NCBI GenBank assembly: GCA_030407315.1
Contig: JALQPE010001699.1
Location: 62,001-126,000, forward strand
From: Asparagopsis taxiformis
Lineage: Eukaryota; Rhodophyta; Florideophyceae; Bonnemaisoniales; Bonnemaisoniaceae
Length of the DNA stretch: 64,000 bases
Reading direction: 5' to 3'
Made by a program: the position numbers and the translations under genes. The notes below the pieces were generated by a model. It made no database searches, was not told where the DNA came from, and saw only the letters and a list, made by a program, of their open reading frames with translations. This document shows positions 10,905-21,628 of this stretch, one piece after another. How positions within the stretch are numbered: position 1 is the stretch's first letter; each line of letters starts with the position of its first letter.

Positions 10905-13796
10905 TCATGCAGCTCGTTCTGTAGAATCAATAGATTTCATTCTTCGAGCATCCCAAGCGAAAAATCCCTCTATTCCACCAAGTGTTTCCGGCGGTGTTTC
11001 GATGCCGCCGTATTTGTAGGGGTATTTGATACTTTTAGCTTCTGGTAGCACTTGGAAAGCGTAACATGAAACCAACTGTTCATTGACTCTTTGGAAATTG
11101 GCAAGAGGACTGTTGTGTATCGAAAAACAGAACATCTCCTCCGGAATTGTCGGGTTCTGTATAGTTGCGCTACCGACAACTACATCCCCTATAAGAAGAA
11201 GTGCTCTATCTCCACCTTTGACCACACATGAAGATTCATCCATTCCCTTTTCCGCCTGGGACTCCCTGTGATTTTGCAGTGATCTTCCGGAAGCCGTAGT
11301 ATCTTTCACCAGATTTGGATCAATCTTTCTTTTCTTCGTGAAGCACTGGTTTTTCTCCGCTTCCTGATAGAAAATTTGGGCCACAAGACGAAGCCTTTCG
11401 TGAGCTAGGCGGAACGTATTTGCGCTAGATTCCACTACAGTGCAAGACCGTGCGGTTCGAAGCGAAGCAATGGCTGACGTAAATGTACCAGCGTACATAT
11501 CCAGAATGTTACCTCGTTCTGGTGAGAAAGTAGTTATTATCTCAGCAAGAAGTCCAATATTCTTCTCCTCAGTGAGAACTGGAGATTTTGAACCTGGCTT
11601 TAGAAGCTTCTCCTTTGAAACTGGAATGCTAGAGAGAGCAGCGAACTTCCTTTTCTCTTTTGAGGGAATGAAATTATATGGACTGGAAAGATCTGGTTTG
11701 AAACCATCTCTTCTTGTTCCTGGAGCCCTAGCCAGTACTGCGAAGTCACACCCGTTCTGGGGAACGTCGTTACCCCTGTGGTGCTGGACTGTTTTCGTAT
11801 CTTTCATCATCACATACGGGTATTCTGGTCCAACGAATCCGATTTTTCTGAGCTCATCGTAGAATTTCTCGAAGTTCCGGAATGAGACAAAGGAAAAAAA
11901 CCATCCACCGGGTTTCAACACTCTTCTAGCAAACTGACAAACCGCTTTGATCTCATCATCTCCTATGAAGTTGTCATAAGAAGCAGACCGAACCGAGGTG
12001 GATTTCGGTGTTCCATATGGCGGATCAGTGAGAATCATGTCAAAAAGCTCAGATTCATCTGTCCATACAGTCTTATCAAACAGTTGCCATTTCATTTGAT
12101 GACAGCTTATCTTCATCTCCTTCAAATAGTCAGTCTTGTCTTCCTCAAGGGCGAAGCTTTCAGATCCTTTCTTTCTTGTATTCAGGCGTTCAGAGTTAGC
12201 ACTCGAGACAGGGGGATTTGTGTGTTTTCCTGAAATCTTATTGTTCTGGTATTTTTCCAGGTCGACATCATTCTGAGCACTTCTAGGCGAGTTTGAATCA
12301 ACTTGCTCAGTATACTGGTCTGCATTTGAATTGGTGTTCACAACTTTCTCTGGCAAGGGTTCCTTGCCTGACTGTATAACAGAAGTGTCTGTATGTATGC
12401 TCCGATTCTTTTCTATAATTTGTTCTTCCGATTCCGTTCCCGTACAGGCTAAATTTTTCCCATCACAATTTTCTGAATCAGTCTCTGTTCCATCTTTGAC
12501 CTCCATTGAGTGAGCTTCAGAGTACTTTCGCTCTTTTAGTGGAGCAGTTTCGGGACATATCTTTCTGTACTGGTGAAGAAGAGTTTTTAAGATGTCATGG
12601 TCATTTCCAGAATTTGCAGTAACTTCCTCATCGAGTTTAGATGATTGGAGCAAATTTGTTCTGGTTACTTCCATTCCAGCCGGCCATGATTCACTTTCTA
12701 TGAGTAATTCGAACTTCCTTGCCTCACTCATTGCAGAACAGGCCTTGACATACTGTTCTGCAGCAATTTTATATGAGACAGGTTTGAACTTGTTCATTCT
12801 GCACACATCACGAAGTCTATACAGCGTATTTATCTGGTTTTGTTCAGAGTCTGCTCCACTGGCATTCATGAAGTTTGTTGCAGACTTAATAGTAGTAATG
12901 TTGATGAAGTTCCGGTAGACCCGAAAGTCAACCAGTCCAGAAATGTGCGAGGTCCTACCAGAACGATCTGATTCTGACGCAGTCAGTTCTGGGTGCTCAG
13001 AGTTCATGATATGACCAATCTCCTCAATTACCGAAACTGGAAGACGGACTGAAGTCGCTGCTGTTTGCTTTGTGGTATTGTCCTTGAGATGAGTGCAGCC
13101 GTCAAAGGCAGAGGCAATTTCTTTAGCTGTTGGTTGCTTCCCATTCTTCATACTTTTGAGACGATCAGCCTCTTTCCGGAGGCCAGAAAGCATATCATAG
13201 AATGTTGTTTCAATGTAGAAAGCGGAGTTGTGCTTGTTGTTCTGGTGTCTTCCGAGTTGTCTAAGAACCTGTAGATTTTGGCCACCTTTGAGGACTGTAA
13301 CCGGCCAGAGAAATGACTCCCACGTTTCCGGATTTTCTTCCATGAGCTCCAGGATAGCCGTAAGCCTGTGCATTCCGTCTACTACCCCATACCAGACAGC
13401 TCGAGACTCTTCCTTCTCTTTCGCTTGTGATTCCGACATTGGATGCCGGTTGTTATGAGGACCAGTTTTGAAGTGGTCTACAACGTGTCTTTTCAATCCA
13501 CCTGTCAAGGCAACAACAACGGCATTATCAGAACCAGCCACAAATCCACCACCAGAATTGAGGTCAAAAGCAACGCCCGAACGATTCGAAATTTTGTTTC
13601 CAAATACACATTTGAGTCTATCAACTCCAGAACGAACAAGATCTCTTACGCAGGTTAGAGGAATACAAGCATGTGGGTCTACACGAGTGTTAACAGACCC
13701 CTCCATAACGTCGGAGAAAAGAGGTGTTGATGCATTCTGGTTGACACTAGAATGAGGGGTTCTCATCGAAGAGTTCCTTAAGTTCTTCCCCTTCAT
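10905..13796 (-). CDS. ParB-like domain fused to beta-class DNA amino-methyltransferase
   Basis: This gene encodes 963 residues starting at ATG 13794-13796 (KGKNLRNSS); the longer frame starts with TTG. Residues about 45-330 contain a ParB/DGQHR-type motif, VVDGMHRLTAI (138-148). A charged linker follows. The methyltransferase has motif IV DPPYGTP at 591 and the AdoMet loop ILDMYAGTFTSAIAS around 764-778. Motif IV before motif I is the order of beta-class N6-adenine or N4-cytosine DNA methyltransferases. GTF replaces the usual GSG. A C-terminal module (PPETLGG, 935-941, then FFAWDARRMK) also occurs near the N-terminus of the oxygenase at 24083-28015. The gene lies head-to-head with the H3-tail-like gene. 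Target base and site cannot be read from sequence. Confidence 0.85.
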   Translation of the reverse strand: MKGKNLRNSSMRTPHSSVNQNASTPLFSDVMEGSVNTRVDPHACIPLTCVRDLVRSGVDRLKCVFGNKISNRSGVAFDLNSGGGFVAGSDNAVVVALTGGLKRHVVDHFKTGPHNNRHPMSESQAKEKEESRAVWYGVVDGMHRLTAILELMEENPETWESFLWPVTVLKGGQNLQVLRQLGRHQNNKHNSAFYIETTFYDMLSGLRKEADRLKSMKNGKQPTAKEIASAFDGCTHLKDNTTKQTAATSVRLPVSVIEEIGHIMNSEHPELTASESDRSGRTSHISGLVDFRVYRNFINITTIKSATNFMNASGADSEQNQINTLYRLRDVCRMNKFKPVSYKIAAEQYVKACSAMSEARKFELLIESESWPAGMEVTRTNLLQSSKLDEEVTANSGNDHDILKTLLHQYRKICPETAPLKERKYSEAHSMEVKDGTETDSENCDGKNLACTGTESEEQIIEKNRSIHTDTSVIQSGKEPLPEKVVNTNSNADQYTEQVDSNSPRSAQNDVDLEKYQNNKISGKHTNPPVSSANSERLNTRKKGSESFALEEDKTDYLKEMKISCHQMKWQLFDKTVWTDESELFDMILTDPPYGTPKSTSVRSASYDNFIGDDEIKAVCQFARRVLKPGGWFFSFVSFRNFEKFYDELRKIGFVGPEYPYVMMKDTKTVQHHRGNDVPQNGCDFAVLARAPGTRRDGFKPDLSSPYNFIPSKEKRKFAALSSIPVSKEKLLKPGSKSPVLTEEKNIGLLAEIITTFSPERGNILDMYAGTFTSAIASLRTARSCTVVESSANTFRLAHERLRLVAQIFYQEAEKNQCFTKKRKIDPNLVKDTTASGRSLQNHRESQAEKGMDESSCVVKGGDRALLLIGDVVVGSATIQNPTIPEEMFCFSIHNSPLANFQRVNEQLVSCYAFQVLPEAKSIKYPYKYGGIETPPETLGGIEGFFAWDARRMKSIDSTERAA

Positions 13797-14844
13797 AGCC
13801 AAATGAATTTCGTAGCCAAGTAAATTTTGCAAATCCCCGTAAGAACCAAGAGGATAATCTGGCAGTTCTGATACTTACTCGGCGGCTAGCTAGGAAATAT
13901 CAACATTACCCAGAAGTGGAGTATTTTGTAATTTGTTTTGTTCTAAGAAACGACTAGTTTCATCCAATAATTGATTGGATCCATTCCTATATCTCCTGGC
14001 CCATTCAAATATGTTAACGTCATCCCTTCTCAACTCTGACGATAAGCTCTTCTTTCTCCAAACGCTACTATTTCATCAACCACAGCTAATCATACAACAC
14101 ACCAGAATTGCACGGAACAGAACGTAAATACACAAAAGACTATTTGATTAAAGGATATCAGGGGTTGCTGATCACAAGAGTGGCTAAAGCCTCTGTGTAA
14201 CACAGGAATTGAACCACAGGTGTTATGCAGTTGAATTTAGGGTTTCACATATGTGTCAATGAGAGGAGCAAAATATTTGTATTTCATCAATATCAGTATG
14301 ATCATATTACTGGCCCGGTGAATCTATACACAGTAGTTATTTACAGTCAAAATGATTCACAAATTTGAAAAATCTGATTCGCTACAGAAAAACCAGTACA
14401 AAACCAGCTTATACATTCACCTGTCAGCTTCACTGAGAAGGGTACGTATGATAGATATTATCTGTTGCTATCCATACACATGCGTTCTAAGGAGACACGT
14501 GTTTGGAACATCTTCCAGCTATTCATCCGAATATCAATATCTGTGAATAGGTCAATGAGGCTGTACGGATGATATTTGTTTCCGAGCTAAGCAAGTGTGT
14601 AAAATATCCTTCCACAGGAGTGGTGGAATCTATACTTAGAAGTAGAGTAAAGAACAATTCAATTTAGATATACAGCGCGGTTCTCACTACCACTACTTTC
14701 ATTTAAAGGAAGATCGATATGAGTGGATTAATAATCATTCCCTTTCGCATACTAGCTATCAACTGTACAACCTCGAGTCGAAGTGGTAGCTGAAAACATC
14801 GAACAACTTGTCGATATCCTAATCCATTGCGTTGAAAGAACAAC
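13797..14844. promoter_or_regulatory. Divergent promoter region of group 1
   Basis: A 1,048-base AT-rich gap between the ParB-methyltransferase gene (-) and the H3-tail-like gene (+). No convincing coding frame is present. Such an arrangement implies shared or back-to-back promoters. It contains CCAGAA hexamers near 13913 and 14103. A tRNA-like stretch near 14200 was examined and does not fold. Confidence 0.4.
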
Positions 14845-16059
14845 ATGTCGACAAAACCAAGATGCTCAGGTCGCAGAAGTGTATCTGCACGTGAAAACCT
14901 TGTTCGGAAGCAGAGGGCCACAAAAGCTCCTCGCAATACTGCTTCCAGAGCTCGGAAAACAACTGCCTCAAAAGCTCCACGGAAGTCATTTCTGACAAGA
15001 AAATCAATCCAAAATTTGACCCAAAATATCCGAGATTCATCACCTGGACATCGAACACCAAATTCTGAGGCGGCATCCTCATCACGTACAATTTCAGAGC
15101 ACATATTTCCTTCTCCAGCACCTTCCGCGCCGCCCTCACCAAGCCCAGTACATCCCACATCTCCCATTGCGCTTGTAAATCGAAATCACCCCGCTGTTAG
15201 GTCAACCGTACCGGTGACTGCGCACATCGTTACAAAACGGAATATTGATCGTCACCGAAAGACCCCAGCCAATGTCCTTACAAATCGGAAAAGAAGACTG
15301 CAGGATTTACTCTCCAATGATCCGAAAAACTGGAAGTGCTGTTCTCCTCGCGGTGGCCAGAGCTGCTTTGCTAAGATGGACTTACAAAAGCTAAGAGAAG
15401 ACGCAAAGGTTTTACTACGCGGAAGCGAGGACGTGCGTGGAAATGCTTTGAACAAAATGGCAGCTTTGAATAGAAAAGGGGAAAAAGTTCTGGTGTATCA
15501 GGGTCTAGAAGTCTGTTATGAGTTTTTGAGTGTCGCATTTCGATTTTCGAGATGGATGCAGGGTCGTAGGAGAGGTATTCCATCTTTGACAACTGGAAGT
15601 CGTCACCAGCGCTCAATGAGGACAATGATACGACCAATAACAGTCTGCACTCCACCAAATAGTGACTCATTAGCACATCCTATTGTGCAGACAACTCTTG
15701 AAAGTAATTTCATGGATCATGTATACATCAGAGACCACTTCGTGGCCGTAGTTGGAGACCAATGTGATTCAAAAGAACCATTCTGGCTAGCCAGAATTGT
15801 TTCTCATCATACTGAAAACAAATCATTTTCGGGATTGATTGTTGCGTGGTACGGAAGAGAGGGAGACGATACGTACAAAAGCAAGTACAAAAATCTTAAT
15901 AGGCTCACAAACAGTGGAGCAGATTCTCCCTGGACATCGGAAATTGCCGCATCGTCTATACTAACGACTTTCAAAAACTTGTCTGATGACAAAACAATTC
16001 TTGCAGAGGACATAACACGTATCAAAGAAGGTCTGCTACGATTCACTATGGACAAATAG
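14845..16059 (+). CDS. Histone H3-tail-like protein; core-less relative of the transposase-like protein
   Basis: This gene encodes 404 residues from ATG 14845. Residues 21-33 (RKQRATKAPRNTA) resemble histone H3 17-29 (RKQLATKAARKSA). Residues 36-47 (ARKTTASKAPRK) resemble H3 7-18 (ARKSTGGKAPRK), keeping the equivalents of K9, K14 and K18. No histone fold follows. Instead residues about 140-235 (WKCCSPRGGQSC ... VCYEFLSVAFRFSR) align with KCCSKKKCF ... VCYRFLELCFKFSR of the 888-residue protein. The last 110 residues (DHFVAVVGDQCDSKEPFWLA) match its C-terminal module. The roughly 500-residue catalytic core is absent. A regulatory role (repressor, or decoy for histone readers and writers) is inference. 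Confidence 0.75.
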   Translation: MSTKPRCSGRRSVSARENLVRKQRATKAPRNTASRARKTTASKAPRKSFLTRKSIQNLTQNIRDSSPGHRTPNSEAASSSRTISEHIFPSPAPSAPPSPSPVHPTSPIALVNRNHPAVRSTVPVTAHIVTKRNIDRHRKTPANVLTNRKRRLQDLLSNDPKNWKCCSPRGGQSCFAKMDLQKLREDAKVLLRGSEDVRGNALNKMAALNRKGEKVLVYQGLEVCYEFLSVAFRFSRWMQGRRRGIPSLTTGSRHQRSMRTMIRPITVCTPPNSDSLAHPIVQTTLESNFMDHVYIRDHFVAVVGDQCDSKEPFWLARIVSHHTENKSFSGLIVAWYGREGDDTYKSKYKNLNRLTNSGADSPWTSEIAASSILTTFKNLSDDKTILAEDITRIKEGLLRFTMDK

Positions 16060-16219
16060 TAACTTTCGCATGAGACAAAGAAAGAAAATATCTCATCTTC
16101 TATCCCTTCTATATACTGAATACAATTCAAACGATAAAACGTGTCTATTTCCTTCCCACCTGTTCCGGTAGCTACACTCAGAGTCACACTGTGCGTCTAT
16201 CTGCACTGCAGACAACTAA

Positions 16220-16786
16220 GTGCACCCGACGTGTTCCGCTCATTGTTACGTCGTGAGGAGACGAACCGACATTCCCATGGACACACTGCGGAGGATATGG
16301 TGCGTGTGCAAGGAAGAGATCAAGGCGATTGTAGGCATGCTGGAGAACAACTGCCTAGTGACCACTGATAGGGAGGTGGGCGGTGCGGGTAGTAAGTGGT
16401 ACGGATTGGGCGTTCATGACCTGGTGCTTGATGTAGGCGAAGGTTGGCGAGAAAGTAGACGCAGATATTCATGTGGTATGGTCGAATGCTGGAGAGTAAT
16501 GGAGAGGAGTTTAAGAATACGCAGGATTACGATATTCAATAGACACGATGCGACAATGAAATCGCTGAATGTTACGTGGAGGAAAACGTCTTATGGCCTC
16601 TTGTTTGTACGGATAGGACAGATGAGGCGATGCAACTGGGCACTGACTATCGTTGGATTCAGAAGATCAACAATTATTGAATGTCAAGAGCCGTTCAAAT
16701 TGGTCATATGTAATCTCAAGAAGCTAAGTGACCATAACATCAAACATAATGATGCCACGTTGAGAACCGTTGCGAGCGAAGTCTAA
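16220..16786 (+). pseudogene. NB-ARC (STAND ATPase) winged-helix fragment
   Basis: The segment RRTDIPMDTLRRIW, a helix ending in ENNCLV, and LGVHDLVLDV follow the pattern of the winged-helix part of NB-ARC proteins (DxDIPxxxLxxLW ... L..xSLV ... xxLHDLxxDY). No P-loop, kinase-2 or repeat region is found upstream or downstream. The sequence after residue 80 or so does not look like the family. This is a decayed host-type immune or APAF1-like receptor fragment. The frame starts without a good ATG. Confidence 0.55.
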
Positions 16787-18523
16787 TATATTGCGGAGAC
16801 CATTCTATTGTGTGTCAAATTTGACATGCATTGATGCATGCAATTGTTGTCTGGCGAACGCATCGCTATTGGAACAGTTCATGGCAAACTGAACGTAGTA
16901 AATAAGGTGCTATTCATGAATATGCGCGGAATGTTCACACCCAGGCATCGCACGCAGAAAAGGGCGTTGAAGGATGCGGGGGCTTTGTGGTGCGTGGTGA
17001 CGAAAGCGCGATTGTGACGCATCGCGATGGGCGAGAAAGTGCCGACACCACGCGCAACGAACGCGAAGTACATTGTCGCGATTTGGTGCGTCTTGGTCGC
17101 GGAGAAGCGTTAGAGGATGAATTTCTGCGTTGAATGCGAGTAACATGAGACGCATTCCAAGGGAAGTCACGTCAGGGCGGACGGGAGGACTGGTTTAGGA
17201 CTCGCACAGACCATTGCCACCATCGTGGTGTGCTGGCGCATCTAGTTCATCGAGGATTGAGGGTAGTGCTCGTGAGTTGGGAAATAGGGAAGAGGATGGG
17301 CAGGGTTGCAGTCCAGGTCTAGGTCTGGTGGCATGTTCCGTTGTGTGCGGTTTCACCAGACGAATTGCAATGTAGAGGAGAGGATCAAGAAAGGGTGATA
17401 ATATGGAGAGCAAAGATGACGAGTCGGGCTCGAGGACGATGGGAACCAGTGGTCTGAGCTTTCAGTAAGCACGCAAGGCCAGTTGAGGCAGCGAAGCGAG
17501 AGATGAACGCACATTTTTCCATACAATTGCATATGGCGCCACGTGGTGCACATTTTTATATTTACAAGTTTTGATTACTATTAAGGGTCTCTCGCAATGT
17601 GTCAGAACGTCGACGCACACTCTTCAACACCTCCCTCCACAATATCCACGAGATGATGTACAAACCTCCTTCCGCTCGCATTCATCAAAGTATGGTTTGC
17701 GCGCTCCCTTCTCTATCATTGACGGTTTGTTATTTCCTACTTCTAACAATATCGATCTGCGACTCTGAATCCCGATACACATTCCTACTCATCCATTTCC
17801 CCCTCACGGATTCTGGGCGCATCGTTGCGATCACGCTCTGAGTCTATGCGTTATCAAAATTGTGGCACTGCTAACAATTTTTTCGCGCGTTTCATCCGTC
17901 GACGGGCTTGATTAATGACGATTTCATTTGCGTGTTGAACCACTTAATGCTCTCAACCATTGGCTGCATCTGCCCCGTCATCGCAGTAAATCACCTCAGT
18001 GATCGAGTTGTGCAGAGCAATTCCCTCAACTGGATCTTTTAATTGACGGACACTCACATGCTGATCTTGCATAAGGTCTGTACCATGAATACATCCAGCG
18101 CGTTGCTACAGCAACTGCCTCTGTCCAACTGGAATACATTAAAAGCCAACACTAAACTGCTCGGCGAAAACGTGATGTACATGGGGGCTCCTATCGGACA
18201 GAAGTGGAAGGGGAGGCTGTGTAACGACTGGCGGACTCGTTGGAATTCACTTGAAAATTGCACAGTCTGCTACCCATAAGCGCTTACTAAGCGTGCATAC
18301 GATACGGGGCGCAGCATCGCTTTCGCGCGTCGCTGCCAAAAGCCAAAAGCGTAGAAGCAAAATAGACCTCCGTCGCTCGCCCACAACCAAACGTACTGAT
18401 GTGGACTTCCGCCTCCATGTGAACCTCTGGCTTCATTTGAATACTACTCCAGCCAGAACTCATCCGGAGCCGCTATCAACCGTCAGTCAATCCTTCATTC
18501 ATTACGCATGAAATGTGTAACAG
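16787..18523. other. No gene recognised
   Basis: About 1.7 kb with only short frames in all registers. Composition is near balanced. I see no transposon motif, RNA gene or clear repeat. It may be decayed host sequence. Confidence 0.4.
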
Positions 18524-20427
18524 ATGTCGCAGAATAGAAGCTTCTCGCAGCAGCATGGTACTAGAATGGTTCAACCACAATCAAGTCCTGTCGGTCAGCA
18601 AAATGTACAGCCACAAGAAGCCCGTCTAGCGCATCAACAACATTTGACAAACTCCCTGCTGATACTGAAAGAACCACAGGCAAGCTTGTTGATAAAGCGA
18701 ATGCAGCAAAACCAAGTGGCTCCTCAACCAAACAATGTGCAAAAGAATTTTCAGACAAATCAATTACCGATGCATAGCCCATCAAACCGCTGTCGAAAGG
18801 CGCAGACGATTCACTACAATGTGCTGGAGCAACGGAAGTTTGCAGAGTCCTCAGCTTCGCAAAATTTGCGAGGTGGTATGCAAACAAGACAAACTCTCCG
18901 CGCCCTACTAACTCACGGTTGCATCTATGAATACATCGGCTCGACTGGGAACTTCCTTATCCTGCCAGAAAATCTGGTACTCATACGCTGCAAGCTTCTG
19001 TGGTGTCGCTCAGGCGATCCGATCTACTAGAACTGGCAAGGTAACATGCTGCTGCACGACAAAAAATGTCTCAGCTCATTGCATACTGTTTAAGCTCTAG
19101 TCCGCAACCTGAATCCCTGGGAAGAGACCCTAAGAAAATATCACGGCTGCATTTACAAGGACTGTTTGGAACAGCTCTGGGAAGGGAGCACGGTCCGCTT
19201 TCTTATCAACCATCTCTGGCGAATGAATTACATGCTGGGCATCACCCGAATTCTGAGTACCAACCACAGCTCTATGCACAAAAGCTGCAATGTGAGAGTC
19301 TAAGCAACGCTACCGACTATGAACTAAAAATTGCCGGTAGACGCTCTGTTTGGAGAGTCTACAGACTCTCCATTGTATTTTGAAAAAGGTACTACTAGTG
19401 GAAATCAGAGTCAAATATCTGCGGAAACTGAGGCTCCAAAACAGTATGCGCAAAACGGTTCTGAAGAAAGGCGCAGTCCTGCAGCTCAAGGACAAGTTCA
19501 ATTTTCTCGGACCCATAGCTCTGCGCTACTTGATCATGCCCTTCCAATGTCGTCAGAGTCTACAATCAGCAGCAATCACTTACTACTCCTCAACACACGT
19601 TTGCACCCGCTCCGCTTCACAACTTCAACATCACAGATAATCTAGACTGCCGCGTTGCACTTCACAGACACACATGCGCTTGTGCAACCCAACGATATGC
19701 CATCTCGGGCTATTCGCGTCCTAATTATACCACAAGCTCAAAACTCATGCCCGCTTACACCGAATCTACCGACCCACACCCTGCTCATCCATTGTACAAT
19801 TCCGATGCACACTATTCGTCAACACTGCATCTTTCGCATCTCCATCATATTCCGCAGAAGGTTGCCCAGCTATCTGCTGTGCAGCTAAGAGATCTGGGTC
19901 GATATGATCTTGCTGCAGACGCGTTCCGTACTTTCATGGCGATTTGCTCGGGATCTTGCGAAGCTAGAAATGCGTGCATGTCTAGCTGCTACGGAATTGG
20001 ATATTAAGACATTAGCGTGCCTCGATTTGCTTCTTCGCTGGAGCTAGGGCTTGTTTTCCCTGAGGATATTCTCAACGAAATCGGCAATGCTCTGCAACAA
20101 CTAGTCGGAAGCATGACTTGCCTGATCGAAAGACATCGAGAAAATAATAGCACCATATTAGAATGCCGCTGTTATGCTCTGACATCGTCCGACCAGTCGA
20201 CTTGGAGATTGCAAATTGAGCGTGAAGCAGATCAATTCCGGGACACGTCCGCAATGTATGCAAAACTATCAACAGAGGCTGTTACAAATGATGGAATACA
20301 TGTGATCGAGAACTGCTACGGTTATACCAAGGGTGCAAGAACTGAACTATATGCGTTACGACCACTACTTGTGCAAGTTTCGTTCATTGGATTTCTGGTT
20401 ACCCTCGGAGCTCACTACATGGAATAG
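18524..20427 (+). pseudogene. Decayed Gln-rich gene of unknown function
   Basis: Several plus-strand frames follow one another in shifting registers (18524-19030, 19066-19383, 19331-19645, 19747-20007, 20017-20427). The first begins at a good ATG and is rich in Gln, Asn and Ser (for example QQHGTRMVQPQSSPVG). Later parts look like helical protein (AQLSAVQLRDLGRYDLAADA; ILNEIGNALQQLVGSM). In the other register near 19940 the frame reads LAKLEMRACLAATELDIK, suggesting an indel. I do not recognise the family. It could instead be a spliced gene whose introns I cannot place. Confidence 0.3.
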
Positions 20428-21076
20428 CATATTACAGATGTAGTCACGGCTATGAATAGAATAAAGGGAGAGAGAGGAAATGGAGGCTACGTGTTTGAGT
20501 GGATTGATTAAGTGCCGGTCAAAGCTACATTTGTATAGGAAAGGTTATGTGTTGGTACAAGTTCCCTTTACGCGCTGGCGCGCGCTTCGCGCGCGCGAAT
20601 CTGATGCACCGAAATTCTGTTTGCCAGAGCAGGCAGGTCTTAGCTCGCAATCCACCAGTAGATTCCCATTCCTAGATACCCATACACCCTAATATATTAT
20701 GGTAGTGTAGCATGTCCTCAGAAGTACCGTATTCGCAACTTTACTTAGGCTTAGACTATTAGCCCACATGTCCAGTGTGACTTGTGTGGTAACCGCAGTA
20801 CGCTAAGTATACTAGCTTTATCCCGAAATTGAACAATAAAAAGTGGTGTAGATAGCAGTTGCGCAGCAGCAATGTTAGACATGCTGCGAAGAGGAAACGT
20901 GAGGAGTCAGGATGTCCATGTAATGAGACCACATCCCAACTCTAGTGCGCGTGCAGGAACCATAATGTCGCTGATCTCCGCTCAGTATATATTTCGCAAC
21001 CATGCTGTCGATGGAAAATTCAACCGACCGCCATTGCAAAAATGTTGATTGTCATCCACCCAACCGCGCTACTTCA
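20428..21076. other. Intergenic with a CG-rich self-complementary patch
   Basis: No gene is seen. A CGCG-rich, partly self-complementary patch lies at about 20571-20600 (GCGCGC on both sides of TTCG). The rest is unremarkable. Confidence 0.35.
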
Positions 21077-21478
21077 TCAGTCTATGAAGCTTTGATCCAT
21101 GCAATTCAATACCTTTGTTTCTGCTTTCCCCTTGCCCGCCCTCTGCCCCGCTACCCAACTGCCAAAATTCGACGGCAGTGCATGAACAAATCGATCCGCC
21201 TGCACGCACATTGCCGCGTCTACCAATCTCGACATGCCCATTGCATCTTGACTGACTCCAAACTCCTCTGGATTAAACCAATGAACTGTCTTCAACTCTT
21301 CTGAAATTCTTTTCTTCGTCGCATTCGTCGCCAGATAAGCACGAATCAACGCCGTTTCTCCGCCCTTCCACCCGTGATTATACATATCAGATACAATATA
21401 AAACACAGCACTATTCCCAAGCCCTTCGGCTTGTCGTTTCGCCTCTAATATCACTTCTTCCGTGCAATTCGTAATCCA
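21077..21478 (-). pseudogene. O-fucosyltransferase-like glycosyltransferase, C-terminal fragment
   Basis: The minus-strand frame reads TEEVILEAKRQAEGLGNSA, then FYIVSDMYNHGW, and ends with a region VDAAMCVQADRFVHALPSNFGSWVAGQR. The pattern [hydrophobic]-SD-x... and later AD-x-FV-x(4)-SNF-x-x-W resembles the donor-binding C-terminus of fucosyltransferase-type glycosyltransferases. A TGA stops this frame just upstream (about 21475), and no N-terminal part is found. Next to it lies diverged satellite sequence (21629-21860). Family assignment is tentative. Confidence 0.4.
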
Positions 21479-21628
21479 GACGGATCAGCAGCTCGGCCAG
21501 AAGCACCATGACGCGCGTGTCGTCCGCGTGCGCGAGCGCCAGCTCGCACAGCGCGATCGCAAGATGTAGACTCTTCTTGTCGCCGCTTTGACGCCCGAGT
21601 TGCGCCACAACGCGTCGCAGCCGCGCAA

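Larger units (their letters stand above)
7015..16100. mobile_element. Candidate mobile element carrying a DNA methyltransferase (group 1)
   Basis: A block of three long intronless genes lies directly against the end of Plavaka copy 1: a transposase-like protein, a ParB-methyltransferase fusion and a divergent H3-tail-like protein. It is AT-richer than both flanks. It is also strongly enriched for the hexamer CCAGAA/TTCTGG. The 404-residue protein is a core-less relative of the transposase-like protein, which supports common origin as one unit. I could not find terminal inverted repeats or a target duplication, so the borders given are only the end of the Plavaka match and the end of the last gene. 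Confidence 0.5.

Noticed and set aside
14160..14260. tRNA-like T-loop (GGTTCAATTCC on minus)
   Set aside because: The arms around the loop do not pair and no acceptor or anticodon stem could be built.
7015..16220. Terminal inverted repeats for group 1
   Set aside because: Comparison of 7015-7200 with the complement of 16060-16230 showed no match.
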